NCBI GenBank assembly: GCA_003024175.1
Contig: MDYQ01000061.1
Coordinates: 103,544-167,543, forward strand
Direction: 5' to 3'
Length of the DNA: 64,000 nt
DNA from: Planoprotostelium fungivorum
Lineage: Eukaryota; Evosea; Variosea; Cavosteliida; Cavosteliaceae
Part shown: piece by piece, positions 46,072 through 58,038 of the stretch
How positions within the stretch are numbered: the stretch's first letter is position 1
How the letters are laid out: the number at the start of each line of letters is the position of its first letter
The notes under the pieces: generated by a model
Databases searched by the model: none
What the model was told of the DNA's origin: nothing
What the model saw: the letters and a program-made list of their open reading frames with translations, nothing else
Made by a program: the position numbers and the translations under genes

Positions 46072-49000
46072 ATGGACAATAGAGACCGCAAGCCCTACAA
46101 GGCAGGCTCTTATAAGTACTTCAACAATCGTTCAACCCAGCAGGGAAAGAAGGAAGACAACAACAGGGGAGGTGACGGAGGACGTCAAGGACAGAAGCAT
46201 GTCGAGAGTCGTCACGATGAAGTGAGAAGATTTGGAGAGAAACATGGCCAGAACGAAAGACACGGCCGAAGCAGCGAAGGGGCTCAGAGAGAAGGAGAAA
46301 AGCCAGCTTCGCCTGTTCAAAAACTCTTTTGGATGGTGAAGAATGACACCATCTCCGACCAGTTCAAGGCCACACAACTCGTTCAGCTGGCCATCGCTAC
46401 TGCGGTATTCGACGTTGTTTCCCTCTTTGGTCACGAGGTGCTTTGCATCGATTTCAGAAGTCAATCTCACAATGAACAGGACGGGCGCGGCATAAAATTA
46501 CTAAGAACCATCATGGAATATCGTGTCTCTGAGGTGGCCGGAAATCGGAGGGAGTTCCTGTCCTATCAGAGATGCTGGCTGCCTCTGACTTGGCTGATCT
46601 CAAGAGAAGACTTCACTGCCGTGAACAAGAGAGAGGAACTGCTTCAAATCTATCGGGCTGTCTATGAATGCACTCAATTCATCGACAAGTCACTAGAGTG
46701 AGACCTACTTCTCTGTCTGATGCTCGCATTATCTTACTATCTTGCGCAGATGTTTAGACAACCTTTGTCAGAGACCCAGCATGAGCGACGCACAGTTCAT
46801 CAAGAGAGACAGAGATGGAGAATTCTTTCTTCTGAACCACTGGACAGACGCCATCCTGGCCACACTCCAGCTCATCAAGAACATCATCCGACAGATCCAC
46901 GACGCAAAAGCCAACGTCTTCGTCTATCTGAAGAGAATCGAAAGCATCTATGGCAGATGTATTCAAAAGGTGAATCCCCACCTCTAATGATCATGTGGTG
47001 ACGTTGTCTAGGGAGAGGATCTAGATCCCAATGCAGCCAATCGATGCAGCAAGATCGAAGCCAACATCTCTTCCATCAAGAATCTCGTCTGCCGAGATGA
47101 CGAGCGGGAGGGCAACACCATGCCCTCTCTTCAGAGAGGATTCGGTCGATTGACTTTACGTCCCGAGGGAGACGGCCCTGGTTTGCTGAGACCCCTCGGA
47201 CCCCGTCACGATAACGATCATCGGGGTACATCCAGCGTCATTATGTTCCGTCGATGACTGAATCGATATAGACTACCGACAAATCGAGATCCTGCCCACC
47301 GATCAGGAGATCAGATGCGACGTGGCTCCGTATCTTCCGAGGAGAAAGACGGAAGAATTCGACGGTCCCGGTGGATATTTGGACAAGCCGTTCAGACTCT
47401 TCCGACAGGACGCACTGTCCACCGTCATGATCAGCATGAGACATTTCTCTCACGATGACACTCTTAAGACGATGAGACCCGGTCAGAACACCTGTGTGGT
47501 GGAAGAGTCTGGCCAGAAGATCAACTTGTTTGTATACAGAAACATGGAAGTAGAGAACGTAAAGGCCGTTCGCAAGCAAGGTGAAAATCCTCTCTTCTAC
47601 AACGCTGAAACGTTCAGGCATCGTGTTGACCATCTCCGTCGATCATCTCGTGAGGGGAAATGAAGGAGAGAGAAAGAGGTATATGACCGAAGGCTTCGGC
47701 GGTAGACAGCTACAGATTGGCTCTCTCGTGTGCATGTACATCGCCGGCCGCGGAACTAGAGGACAGATGTATCTGTCTCAGGTAGTAGTGAGGCAAGATG
47801 AAGACATGAAGGGGGAGAAGATGAGAGTGGGGCTCAAATTATTGCGCTCAGATGACGTCGGGCGAGTTGTAGATGGGATCGACAGCCGCGTCGAGTCAGT
47901 CCTTCTGCAGGTGAATCGCGTTCGCAGATTCCAGTCGCTAATCTCCTAGGTCTGTGGACACTTTTTCACCTCCGTGGAGACCGTCTTATCTGCTCTACAA
48001 CGACACGACAGAGATACCATTCCCTTCTACAATCACTTGGTTGAAGACGAGCCTTGCACGGCCCCACCCGAATACATCGACCAGAAGGAGTGGGATCTAA
48101 CTTGTCTCATCCGCCAAGGTGTACGCCACTCCGAAGATTTTCGTTTGAGGACAATGCTGGAAAGAGTGACCATGGGAGACTACGGACGATTGAAGGACAC
48201 ACTGTGGAGAGAGAGACAGTACCTGACTTTGGATGACACTCAGACGCATGCCATGGCCTCCATGCTGAGCCGAAAGATTTCGCTCGTACAAGGGCCTCCC
48301 GGGGCGGGAAAGACATACATCGGTATACAACTGGTCAAGGTGACACACGCCGATCGGATATCACGTGACCTGACGTTGGCGCAGGTTTTGATGAAGAATC
48401 TCCCAATGCCGAGTGCACCTGGTCTGGACTACAGCCCCATCATCCTCTGCATCTGCTACACGAACCACGCTCTCGATCAGTTCTTAGAAGAGCTCGTCGA
48501 ACACGCCGGGGTACCGCAAAACCACATCTTACGCGTGGGAAATCGCAGCAAGAGTTCGATCCTGGCCGAATCATCTTCTCTCTACAAGCTTTCCCTCAAG
48601 TCCACGTTTAGATCTACGAGAGAAAGGGAGATCTACAAGGAGATGGAGATCATCGAGGCGGACATCGGAGGGTATTCCTTGAACAAAACGGTCAAGTTGG
48701 AGGATTTGAGATTGATCATGGAAGAGGGAGACTACAACGAATTGAGAGGCAGAGATGAAGATGGTTTCGAGGAGAACGCAACAGGTGACCACATACAGAG
48801 GTGGCTGAAGGCGAAACCGAGGAGAGGAAGTAGTTTATTCTCTCTGCGTAGACAACAGAAGGAAGATCGGTTGGAACACTGGAAGAAACAGGTGATTGTG
48901 GTTGATTCATCATTTTCGCCGCGATCGTGTGACTGCATCGCATCGTCATCGCTGAAAGCGACACAACATGACTGACGAAAAATTTAGTTATCAAAAGATG

Positions 49001-52000
49001 AAAGAAACGATCTGAAGAGAAACATGGATCGATTCGAGGAATTAAACAGAGAACTCTCATCTCTCCACGTGGCAAACCAAGCGGAAGGAGTCAAATCTGT
49101 TCGTGTCATCGGGATGACTACGAGCAAAGCTTCTTCTCTGAGCGAACTGTTAGCAGCCGTACGGCCTGCCATCGTCATATGCGAAGAAGCAGGAGAGGTG
49201 ATATTGTTCACCGTGATGACAAGATCATCTGACGATGAGATAGGTATTCGAGAGTCACGTGTTGGCGTCGATCGGCTCGCACACACAACATCTCATCATG
49301 ATCGGTGATTATCAACAATTGAGACCGAAGGTGCGATACATCGAAAATGTCACAGTCGCATCCGATCTGGCACATCATCACACGATCATCGACAAAGACA
49401 TCACCATCGTTCTGTCCTCTCATCTGATTCTGAAAGGTAGAAAACTTTGAACTATCCATGGACTCCGGCCAAGGCTACAACCTCGACGAATCCCTCTTCG
49501 AGCGTCTAGTTCGTGTCTGCGAGCGCCGCTTCGGCAGGCAGGACATGTTGAACAACGGTTGCCTCACTCTACTTCACACCCAACGTAGAATGCAGCCAGA
49601 TATATCTGATCTCATCCGTCACACTCTCTACCCTCAGCTCGAGGATGGTGAAAACGTGAACACCCACGAGATGTAAAAGAGCTAACGTATAGAATAGGTC
49701 AAGATGTACCCGAACGTGAAGGGTATGGCTCGCAACTTATGGTTTTTCGATCACGACCACCCCGAATCACAGAAAGACCAGCACGGAGGAGGCTCGTACT
49801 CGAACGAATGGGAGGCAAAGATGGTCTTTCAACTCGCCCTGCGCATCGTACGACAAGGCTACGAGGCAAAAGACATTGCCATCCTCACACCTTATTCCGG
49901 TCAACTCTTAAAGTTGCGGGAGATGTTTTCGGAGAGGAGTCTCGCGGTAGAATTAGACGAGAGGACAGAGAGAGAGCTGGAAGATATGATCGGAGGTCGA
50001 CTAGAGAACAATAAGAAGTTAGCCAAGCAGGGACTAGAGGGTGGTAATAAGTTGGTGTCCAAGCAGGTGAGAGTCTCACCTCTGAGGTCGTACGTTGATT
50101 CGCACTGAAAGATGTCCAGATGAAAAACTGTCTGAGGTTATCCACCGTGGACAATTTTCAAGGAGAAGAAGCTCTTGTCGTCATCGTATCAACGTGAGTC
50201 AAATGATGATGATCAGAATTTCTGATGATGTGACAGGGTACGTTGCAATGACAAGAGTAAGTTGGGTTTCTTAAAGATACCCAATCGGGTGAACGTGATG
50301 ATGTCGAGAGCCAAGCACGGTATGTACTTATTCGGTTCTGCCAAGACCATACGTAACCACCGTACCCCGACCATCCTGGGTAACATGCTGGGAATATTCC
50401 AAGAAAAGTCCGCCATCGGCCGACACCTCCCCCTCCGCTGTCTCTACCACGAAGAATTTTCGGTGAAAACTCCGGAAGATTTCGACGAAAAGTGTCCTGA
50501 CGGAGGCTGCAACCTACCCTGTCAAGTCATCAGACCGTGCGGCCACTCCTGCACGAGAAAGTGTCACCCGGACGATCGTAACCACCGCACGCCCTGTCCC
50601 AAAGACTGCACCAAGCCTAGGAAGCAGTGTCAGCATCCTTGCAATAAGACGTGCGGTGAAGAGTGTGGACCCTGTGAAGAGAAAGTGAAGGTCGTGTTAC
50701 CCTGCGGCCACGAGAGGATGGTTCCCTGCTGTAAGAAGAACGACGTGGAGTGGATTGCACAGTTGCAATGTCGGGTGAGAAGGAGGCAATCGTGAAGACT
50801 CTGACGAGAATCCAGGAGAGAGTGAGGAACGTACATCCCCTCTGCGGTCACACCACAATGATCGCCTGCCATCAACGTACCTCCATATCGTTTTCGATAT
50901 CGGGCGTCTACAACGCAGACCTCTACCTCTGTCAGCAAGATTGCAGCGGCCTCTTACCTTGTGGACACAAGTGCCAGCGCCATTGTGGTACCTGCACCAA
51001 ATTATCCAACCCGTTCCACCTCCTCAGAAATGTAGACCGAACCGTCCACGGTGACTGCCTGCAAGAATGTCGACGCGATCTATTCTGCGGACACACATGC
51101 GGGGGTAAGTGCCACACCTCTACCGAATGTCCGCCCTGCGTGAAAGTCTGCACAAGTCAATGCAGCCACTCCAAGTGTGGTAAGGAGTGTAAGGACACTT
51201 GCGTCACTTGCGCCGAACTGTGCGGGAACGGATGCCGTCACCGTGAACCGTGCGGATTACCGTGCGGCACGCCGTGTGAGATGATGCCTTGCGAGGAGAG
51301 ATGCGAGGAGCCGATGGATTGCGGTCACCAGTGTCCTTCACTGTGTGGGGAGAGGTGTCCCAGGGGTTCCCAAGCTTGCCGTCTCTGTGCTACCGAGAAT
51401 CACAAGACACAAGTGAGTCATCTTTCGTCGACTTCATTCTGTCAATCGATTGATGATGGTGACAGGTGGTGGACGTCATCATGCAGACAACCCTTGCCGA
51501 TCATGACCTCGAGGACGGTCCTCTCATCATCCTACCGTGCAATCACGTCTTCACCGTGGAATCTCTCGATGGTATCGTGCAGATGTCACAGGTATGACTC
51601 TGTACAATTTCACCACCCTGACGTTCTCAGTTTTACGTTACAGATGCAGGACGAACCATCGTAAGACTGAGAGAACGACTTCCTTCCTGCAGCACGTCCA
51701 ACGGTGACTCCATGTGCCCCCACTGCAAGGTACCACAGTGTCCCACATGCAGGGCCAGTATCAAAGACATCCGCCGCTACGCTAGACCTCTCACTTACGT
51801 CTCTCTCAACCAGAACTCGAGAAAATTCGGCGTCACCATGCAGAACAGAATCGTAGAATGGGAAGCCAACTTGAAGATATTAGAGGACAAGTTCGAAGTA
51901 GAAGGAGGCAGCGAAGCGTTCTACAACGACGTGCAACGATTGAAGGAGAGCCTGAGGGAGACAGACAAGAGCCCCATTCGTTCGGCCATGGAGAAAGGCA

Positions 52001-52743
52001 TCGCCGAGTGTAGAAGGGCGAAGAAGGGAGAGAAGGAGGAAGAGCTGAAGAACTTGTTCAAGAGATACGTCGATTTCGTTCCCATCATCGGACACAAGAT
52101 GTGTCTCGCGAGGACGATGAGGATCGAGATGAGAGCCGCTGCGAGGGAGGAGACGGAGAACAAGTTAGGAATACTCAAAGGACACATCACCCGTCTGAGA
52201 CAGAAGAGAGTGAATATGATGTTACTGTGTCAAGAGAGTCGCAGCCAGAACATGTTGAAGAAGGTCAGATTGGCCACGGCAGAAGATCTCTACCACATGA
52301 TCGTCATCTCTCAAAAGTTTCCCATCGCACAGGTGAATGGATGACGATGCAACGACAACTCACACCCGTTGCAGGCCACATTATACAAGAGTGAATTGTC
52401 TCAACATCTCGTTAACCTCTTACAACAAGCCAAGTCAGCCGGAGACGACAACGCGGACATCATCCAACAGCTCTACGAAGCATCACAACGAGAGACGCAA
52501 GCACTCACGAAAGAAGAGAAGCGAGCTATATTTCAAGCTATGGGTCTGGCGGCATCTTCCCCTTATGGAGGACACTTTTACACTTGTCCCAACGGACACG
52601 TCTACACCATCGGTGACTGCGGCGGTGCCATGCAAGAGTCCACGTGCAACGAGTGTGGCAGCCGGATTGGGGGAGGAGCTCACAGGTTACTGGCAGACAA
52701 TGATAAGGCCAGCGAGTTTCTGAGAGATGCTGGTGCGATTTGA
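46072..52743 (+). CDS. ZNFX1-like giant protein: SF1 helicase + NFX1 zinc fingers + RZ finger
   Basis: RNA helicase of the UPF1-like SF1 group, about 2000 residues over roughly 15 exons. N-terminal part is basic and disordered (MDNRDRKPYKAG start at 46072; an in-frame ATG at 45973 is possible). A conserved region includes GYLDKPFRLFRQDAL and LVCMYIAGRGTRGQ. Helicase motifs: Walker A LVQGPPGAGKTYIG (48292-48315), ICYTNHALDQFLEEL, Walker B AIVICEEAGEV, MIGDYQQLRP, LLHTQRRMQPDIS, ILTPYSGQLLKL, and STVDNFQGEEALVVIVSTVR with NRVNVMMSRAKHGMYLF. Then Cys/His-rich NFX1-type fingers (PCGHSCTRKCH, CGHTCGGKCH, CGHQCPSLCGERC and more), a coiled region, and the C-terminal FYTCPNGHVYTIGDCGGAMQ with CNECGSRIGG, an RZ finger as in ZNFX1 and RNF213. 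In animals ZNFX1 acts in RNA sensing and small-RNA inheritance; role here inferred. Confidence 0.9.
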
Positions 52744-53021
52744 AGGAGGATGTATAATAGACGATGACGATGGTGATCACAAGTTTTCTTGCTACTCTGT
52801 GTAAGTTTTGGAGAAAGTGGCAAAAGCTACGATACCATGGATTCCTGCGCGATCTCTCATCACAGTACTAGCATCGCCCATGTTTGCTTACCTGACGAGT
52901 TCGGCATGGGATCGTGGGTCATCAAGCAGGTATGACCGTAGCTGTTCGACTTTCAATTTCGTCAAGGCAAAGTCCATTCATCTAGAAACGAGAGGGACCA
53001 CATCCTACAGAATCTCGACTT

Positions 53022-54285
53022 TTATTCACATCGCATCGTGAGTGATGAACGAAGGGACTGGATCTTAGCTTTCTCTCCACTGCTCCTCATCTCCATCTTC
53101 TTTCTCCTCTCTTCTCCTCTCTCTACGTGTGCAAACATGGCCTCGTTGAACTCTTTACTCTTCTCCGCGTTGATCCCGTGTCCGGTCGCTGTTTAACACG
53201 TCAGCGTCACAATTGAGCGAATCTTCTCACCTTTCATCACGATGTACTGTACGGGTCGTAAGACTGTGTTCATCTCTTCAGAGTTTTGAGGATCGACCAG
53301 ATAATCTTCGTCTCCGGTCATGATCATGATCGGGACTCCGCTGTCTCGCATCACGATGAGCTCTTCGTCCGTCGTTCGGTGCGTAGTTACCGCAGACAGC
53401 TGGAACGGTCAGTCTACAATGAACGGATCCGTGGCGAAGCGTACCTGGCCGAATAAACCTGTCAAGGTTGGCTTGCCGCCGGGTGCAGCTCGTGAGTTCT
53501 TAATCCACTCGTAGGCGGCCTCCGTCTTCTCTGTATCGGCCAGGAAGGCTTCTGAGAACAGCATAGGCAATATCCTTCGATTCCTGGTCTCTTCCGTCCA
53601 CGACATCATGACTCGTCTCTTTAGGGGATGAGCGGATGTGCAAGATGATGCCAGCTCACCCCCATCCATTTTCCTTTTTCGGGCTGGTCTGAATATTTTC
53701 CTCCGCAGTGAGTGACGATGAGAGATAGAGACAAGAGGGTGGGAATTTGAAAGTGAAGGGGGTTTTCTTTCTTTGAGAGCATGAAGAGGGCCATGCGTTG
53801 GGAGATCATGCCACCTTTAGAGAGTCAGAGGTGAAGGTGAAGAAGGAGGTGTACCCATGGATAAGCCGACGAGATGAAATTGCTTCCATCCCAATTGATG
53901 TGTGATTTCTAATGCATCCAGTGCCATCATGTCAGTCGTATAGAATCCAAAAGGTGATCCGGACAACCCTATTGACGATGGTCACTGTCTGCCTTTCATG
54001 TCACGCTGGACTCACCGACACCTCTGTTATCAAAAACACATATCTGATATCGAGGGTCGTATTTCGTGGCGTTACCCTCTTCATCTCTCTCCTGTACAAA
54101 GCCTTCTACTTGAAATTTCCATGAGTCTAGAGCTGAAGCCAGACCTGATCATCCATCAGGTCAGGTCTCTCGTCCATCGACCTCTTACCCATCACGAACA
54201 AAATCTTCGTGGGTCCTTGTCCATATAACTCATAATTGATGTCCACCTTTGATCCTCTCTTCTGTCCGACGGTGATGTAAGGCAT
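53022..54285 (-). CDS. Alpha/beta hydrolase-fold protein
   Basis: Cytosolic serine hydrolase, substrate unknown. Start MPYITVGQKRGSKVDINYEL at 54285. Strand and oxyanion region: GPTKILFVMG, then YQICVFDNRGVGES-type segment. Nucleophile elbow FHLVGLSMGGMISQRMAL (Ser in GLSMGG, near 53.86 kb). Later DPFIVDCLR, VPIMIMTGDEDYLVDP with the acidic residue loop, and GHGINAEKSKEFNEAM with the catalytic His. The order matches small hydrolases related to plant and protist esterase/lipase-like proteins. The stop at 53022 overlaps an AATAAA on the minus strand. About six introns. Divergent from ATP11, with 293 bases between starts. Confidence 0.8.
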
Positions 54286-54578
54286 GCTGTTGTGTATTAT
54301 AATTTGAATCGTGTGCGTTGTCGTGCGTGTGGTTGCGATGTGCGAATTCGGTCGAGGGAAAGACGATCTCAAGTTTATCCGACCTCTCAGCGAAATTCAC
54401 GTGACACCAAAAGATGAAAGATCCATAGACTCACCGAATCGTTGTGATCACGTCCAACAATAAGCACGATCGAAGATGCGTCAACCAGTTGGATGAGCCT
54501 CAGGAACACCTTTTGGATGATTAAATTGAAATAAAAATTTGGCAGTGTAGCACAGCACATCACATCACATCTTCTCCG

Positions 54579-55256
54579 ATGACGACACTCGATGCATACG
54601 TCAAACGAGAGCTGCTAGACAAAGAGACGCCTGAGGGGATCAACTTCATCTGGGTCAACTACTTTCGCAACAAACCTGTTTTGAGTGCTGTTCTACCCGG
54701 TGATATGTGGAAGAATCTCCTCGATAAGACATCGAAATAGTGAGGATCTCTATGTATTTGGTCTCGACCGTTTTTGAGAAAATAGATCAGATTGACTCGA
54801 TGTAGCCCAACGATGATCTATCCCCTTCCAATGGATGCTGGAGGTCATATGATGGTGTTTGGACGTTTTGATGTCGAGAAGAAGATGATCAATTTCACAT
54901 ATCTGTCGACCATCAAATCATTAGGGGAGCTGGCGGCTCCATTTCTTGTTGTCCAATTTTTCACAGACTTACAAGAGTCGAAAGGTTGGATTCACCCATC
55001 TTTCATCTCCTTAATCATCATGCAGGTCTTGTCCTCATGAAGGGAGATTATCAAAAACAATCTGTAGACAGCAACCAATCTTTATTTCTGGTCAACCTGT
55101 GGCAGGTTCGGCGTTACATCCTGCAATGCGAGTGACTCATCAACTCAGGTGTTCTTGTTGAGCCCATCTTTTTTCCCTCACTTGGTTCAATTCAACACTG
55201 AGCCGACGAAATTTGACGTCAACAAGTTGATTCAAACCGTTGAAAAGGGAATTTGA
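54579..55256 (+). CDS. ATPAF1: F1-ATPase assembly factor ATP11 (ATPAF1)
   Basis: Mitochondrial chaperone that binds free F1 beta subunits. Start MTTLDAYVKRELLDKET; then FIWVNYFRNKPVLSAVLPGD, and across the first intron SKYSPTMIYPLPMDAGGHMM, which is the ATP11-domain core (FIYPLPRxGGxE). Then FTYLSTIKSLGELAAPFLVV and ESKGLVLMKGDY, the family's YTxLxExKGIVLMRG motif. Ends FDVNKLIQTVEKGI. About 200 residues, four exons. No clear mitochondrial presequence at this start, so a more upstream exon is possible. Confidence 0.8.
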
Positions 55257-55356
55257 AGAGTGTCCATAAAGTCCAGCGAGAGTTATATCAGCGAGAACAG
55301 AGAATCTTTCTTTTTCGTTTCATCGATCACGGTGATGGTGGCTCATCTTTACATTT

Positions 55357-56005
55357 TTATATCTTCTCATCGATTTTTGGCTTCTTTGGTTGACGTCGAC
55401 AACAGTCATCAGCGTCACCTTCTTCTCCTTCGCTGTTCGATTCTTTGTGATCTGGTTCAAATGTCCCCTCATCTTCACTGTCTAAAGGTGGTGCATGCCA
55501 GATTCTGTTGAACCTATTGTATTGAGCCACGTGACGGAAGGGTGACACTCACTTTCTCTGCTTGATGGCCGCGATGACGAGCTCTACGTAATAATACACT
55601 TCACATCCGTCCAAAAGATGTCCACCCAGTGCATTTCCTTTTGAATCAGCGATGCCAATGTGGATGTGAACTCCATCGAGTGAAAGTGTCCCCGTCAGAG
55701 ACGTGACCTGTCTTAAATCAACACCATTTCAAGCATCATCGTGGCAGAATCATGCGTCACCCACCTCAAAGTTTTCGTTCTCACGAAGAAGTCTTGGATT
55801 GGCCCCGTTCACTTCTGCCAATCTATTTTACCATCAATCACATGTAATGTCACTACAACCACCTAATGTGAAGCTTCTGGAGACAACCTACTGCGGTCGC
55901 AATGAAGCCCGCCTCGATGTGGTGCTCTTTGACGATCCTCTTGATCTCCTTCCTGAGGTCTTGGCCTCTATCCAATCGAACCGCAATATATTCAGTCATC
56001 ACCAT
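55357..56005 (-). CDS. PPC/DUF296-domain protein
   Basis: Small protein with the plant-and-prokaryote-conserved (DUF296) domain: EYIAVRLDRGQDLRKEIKRI, IEAGFIATAVGCLQKLHIR, FEVTSLTGTLSLDGVHIHIG and ALGGHLLDGCEVYYYVELVI. These match the trimeric DUF296 fold, including the GGHLxxGC segment. A short acidic tail (LDSEDEGTFEPDH) then a basic end PKKPKIDEKI may act in the nucleus. Start taken at 56005 (MVMTEY); an in-frame ATG at 56101 is possible but adds a hydrophobic stretch atypical of the family. In plants the domain is found in AHL DNA-binding proteins; no AT-hook is seen here. Confidence 0.75.
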
Positions 56006-56186
56006 ACAGATATCTCTACGAGATAGTTTGAGAGGGACAGCGATGAAAAATGTGATTGCGCAATCATCGCTAAACCCTAAAACCAGGCATAATATCGTCA
56101 TCCGGACAATTTTGCATCGGGTGAGCTGAGCGGGCTAGAACTGAGAAGGTTTCATTTTTATCCTGGTAACCGTGAGGTTATAGAAG

Positions 56187-57913
56187 ATGGGACTGTCCAC
56201 AACTCAAGACGCAGAGCAGCAGAGAGCCTTCGAAGAGCTGAAGAACTCCATCGGTCCAAGGTGTGTTGGCTTCATGCCAGACGATGACGGACTCATTTGG
56301 TGCTAGGTCGACCATCATCTTACCGGAAGACTCGAATTACAATGACTCGAAGAGAATTTGGAATGCCATGTTCGACAACAAGAACCCATCCATCATCTTG
56401 CAAGCCACCGGCGTCGCTGACGTGCAGGTCGCCATTCACTACGCTCAGAGAGGTGACCTTCTTCAGAAGACGTGATGTTCGTCATGATTGACTCTCGCAG
56501 TCGGTGTCGTCGTGACACCCAGAGGAGGCGGTCATTCTTGGGCTGGATTCTCCACAGTTGAAGGAGGAGTGGTCATCGATTTCTGCAAGATGAGAAGTGA
56601 GCATTCGATGCGTATGATGTCTTCTCACACTTGATGTCAGGTGTCCACGTCGATCCCATCTTGCAGACTGTGACGGTTGAGCCCGGGGTTTTGTTGGGGG
56701 AATTGGATCACGAGACGCAGGCTTTCGGACTGGCGGTACCAGTTGGTGTGATCTCTCACACGGGAGTCTTTGGACTTGTTCTGGGAGGAGGTGTCGGATG
56801 GCTCTGTAGAAAGTATGGTGGCTCCGTAGATAACATCATCTCGGCCAACATTGTGGGTTGCATTCCCATTAGAGGATGGTCACTGACAGACGACAGGTAT
56901 TAGCGGATGGACGATTCGTCAAGGCTTCGAAAACTGAAAACGCGGACCTCTTCTGGGCCATCAGAGGCGCCGCACAGAATTTTGGCATCGTCACATCTCT
57001 CACCATCCAGGCTCATCCAGTCGGTCTGGCTTATCGCGGCAGTTACGTAAGTACCGAGCTTCATCGCTCTCCATCTCACCTCATCCAGTTCTATCCGATG
57101 GATCAGATAGAGGAAGTCCTCCACGCCATCAACGAATTCCAGAAGACTGCCCCTCGCGAATACAATTGCGAGGTCTACAACCGTGGACGCATCGATGGCA
57201 GTTCAGAGATGTTCCTCAAGATCTGTTACAGTTTCTATCTGCCACAAGAAGAGGCGGAGAAAGCTGCCGAGCCATTGAAAGAGATCGGTCGACCCATAGA
57301 GCATTCTTGGAAATGGATCACACACGTCGAGGTGACACCGATCACATCATCCAAAACGCATCATCTGATGTTCCTTCAGAACCAGAAGATCTTTGATATG
57401 GAGAGCCCTCACCACAGACGATACTACGCCAAGTCAGGTTCCATCAATTTCGACGATATGAACTCTCACTTCGTCGATGCCTTCAAATGGGGTGTAGCCA
57501 ACCTCACATCACCGTACTGCATGGTCGAGATGATCGGTCTGGGCGGAGCCATGAAAGACAGCTCCGCCGAGCACGCCGCTTTCTTTCCCTTGAGATCACA
57601 AGACTGGCTGGTCAACGTCGTCGCATCATGGAACAACGATGTGCCAGCAGAAGAAGACCAGAAGCACATCGAGTGGTGCAGAGAGAGCTTTCAAAGACTG
57701 CACACGAAGAACCCTGGATACATCAACATGTTCGCCGATGCATGCCGTGACACGATGCAAGAGAGATTGTCCAGGGCTTTCGGTAATAACTTGAATCAAT
57801 TGAGGCTGGTCAAGAGGAGATACGATCCGTACAATTTCTTCAGGCACAACGTGAATGTGCTGCCGGCTACGGATGAGGATCTCGAGACGGAGTCCACCTT
57901 TTCAAACGAGTAA
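56187..57913 (+). CDS. FAD-linked oxidase (berberine bridge enzyme-like)
   Basis: Flavin oxidase of the BBE/FAD_binding_4 family, about 460 residues, several short introns near the start and one long last exon (from 56898 region). Seen: STIILPEDSNYNDSKRIWN, PSIILQATGVADVQVAIHYA, VVVTPRGGGHSWAGFST (the His for 8-alpha-histidyl FAD), PGVLLGELDHETQAFGLAVP, TGVFGLVLGGGVGWLCRKYG, ADLFWAIRGAAQNFGIVTS and the BBE tail RYDPYNFFRHNVNV. The second FAD-binding Cys of plant BBEs is not at the expected place (ISHTGVFG), so the cofactor is probably attached only by His. No signal peptide at MGLSTTQDAEQQ. Substrate unknown. Confidence 0.88.
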
Positions 57914-58038
57914 ACAGATTGTGAATTTGAAGACAATGAGTCCACCACACTTGTTTATCAGACGATCGCCTTACATCCTCATTTCACCATCGTATGAACA
58001 CCACATCATCACACGAAAACGAAGATACGCCTCTCCTT

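Noticed and set aside
52808-53041. 77-codon plus-strand frame after the ZNFX1-like gene
   Set aside because: It overlaps the 3' end of the alpha/beta hydrolase on the other strand and shows no motif.
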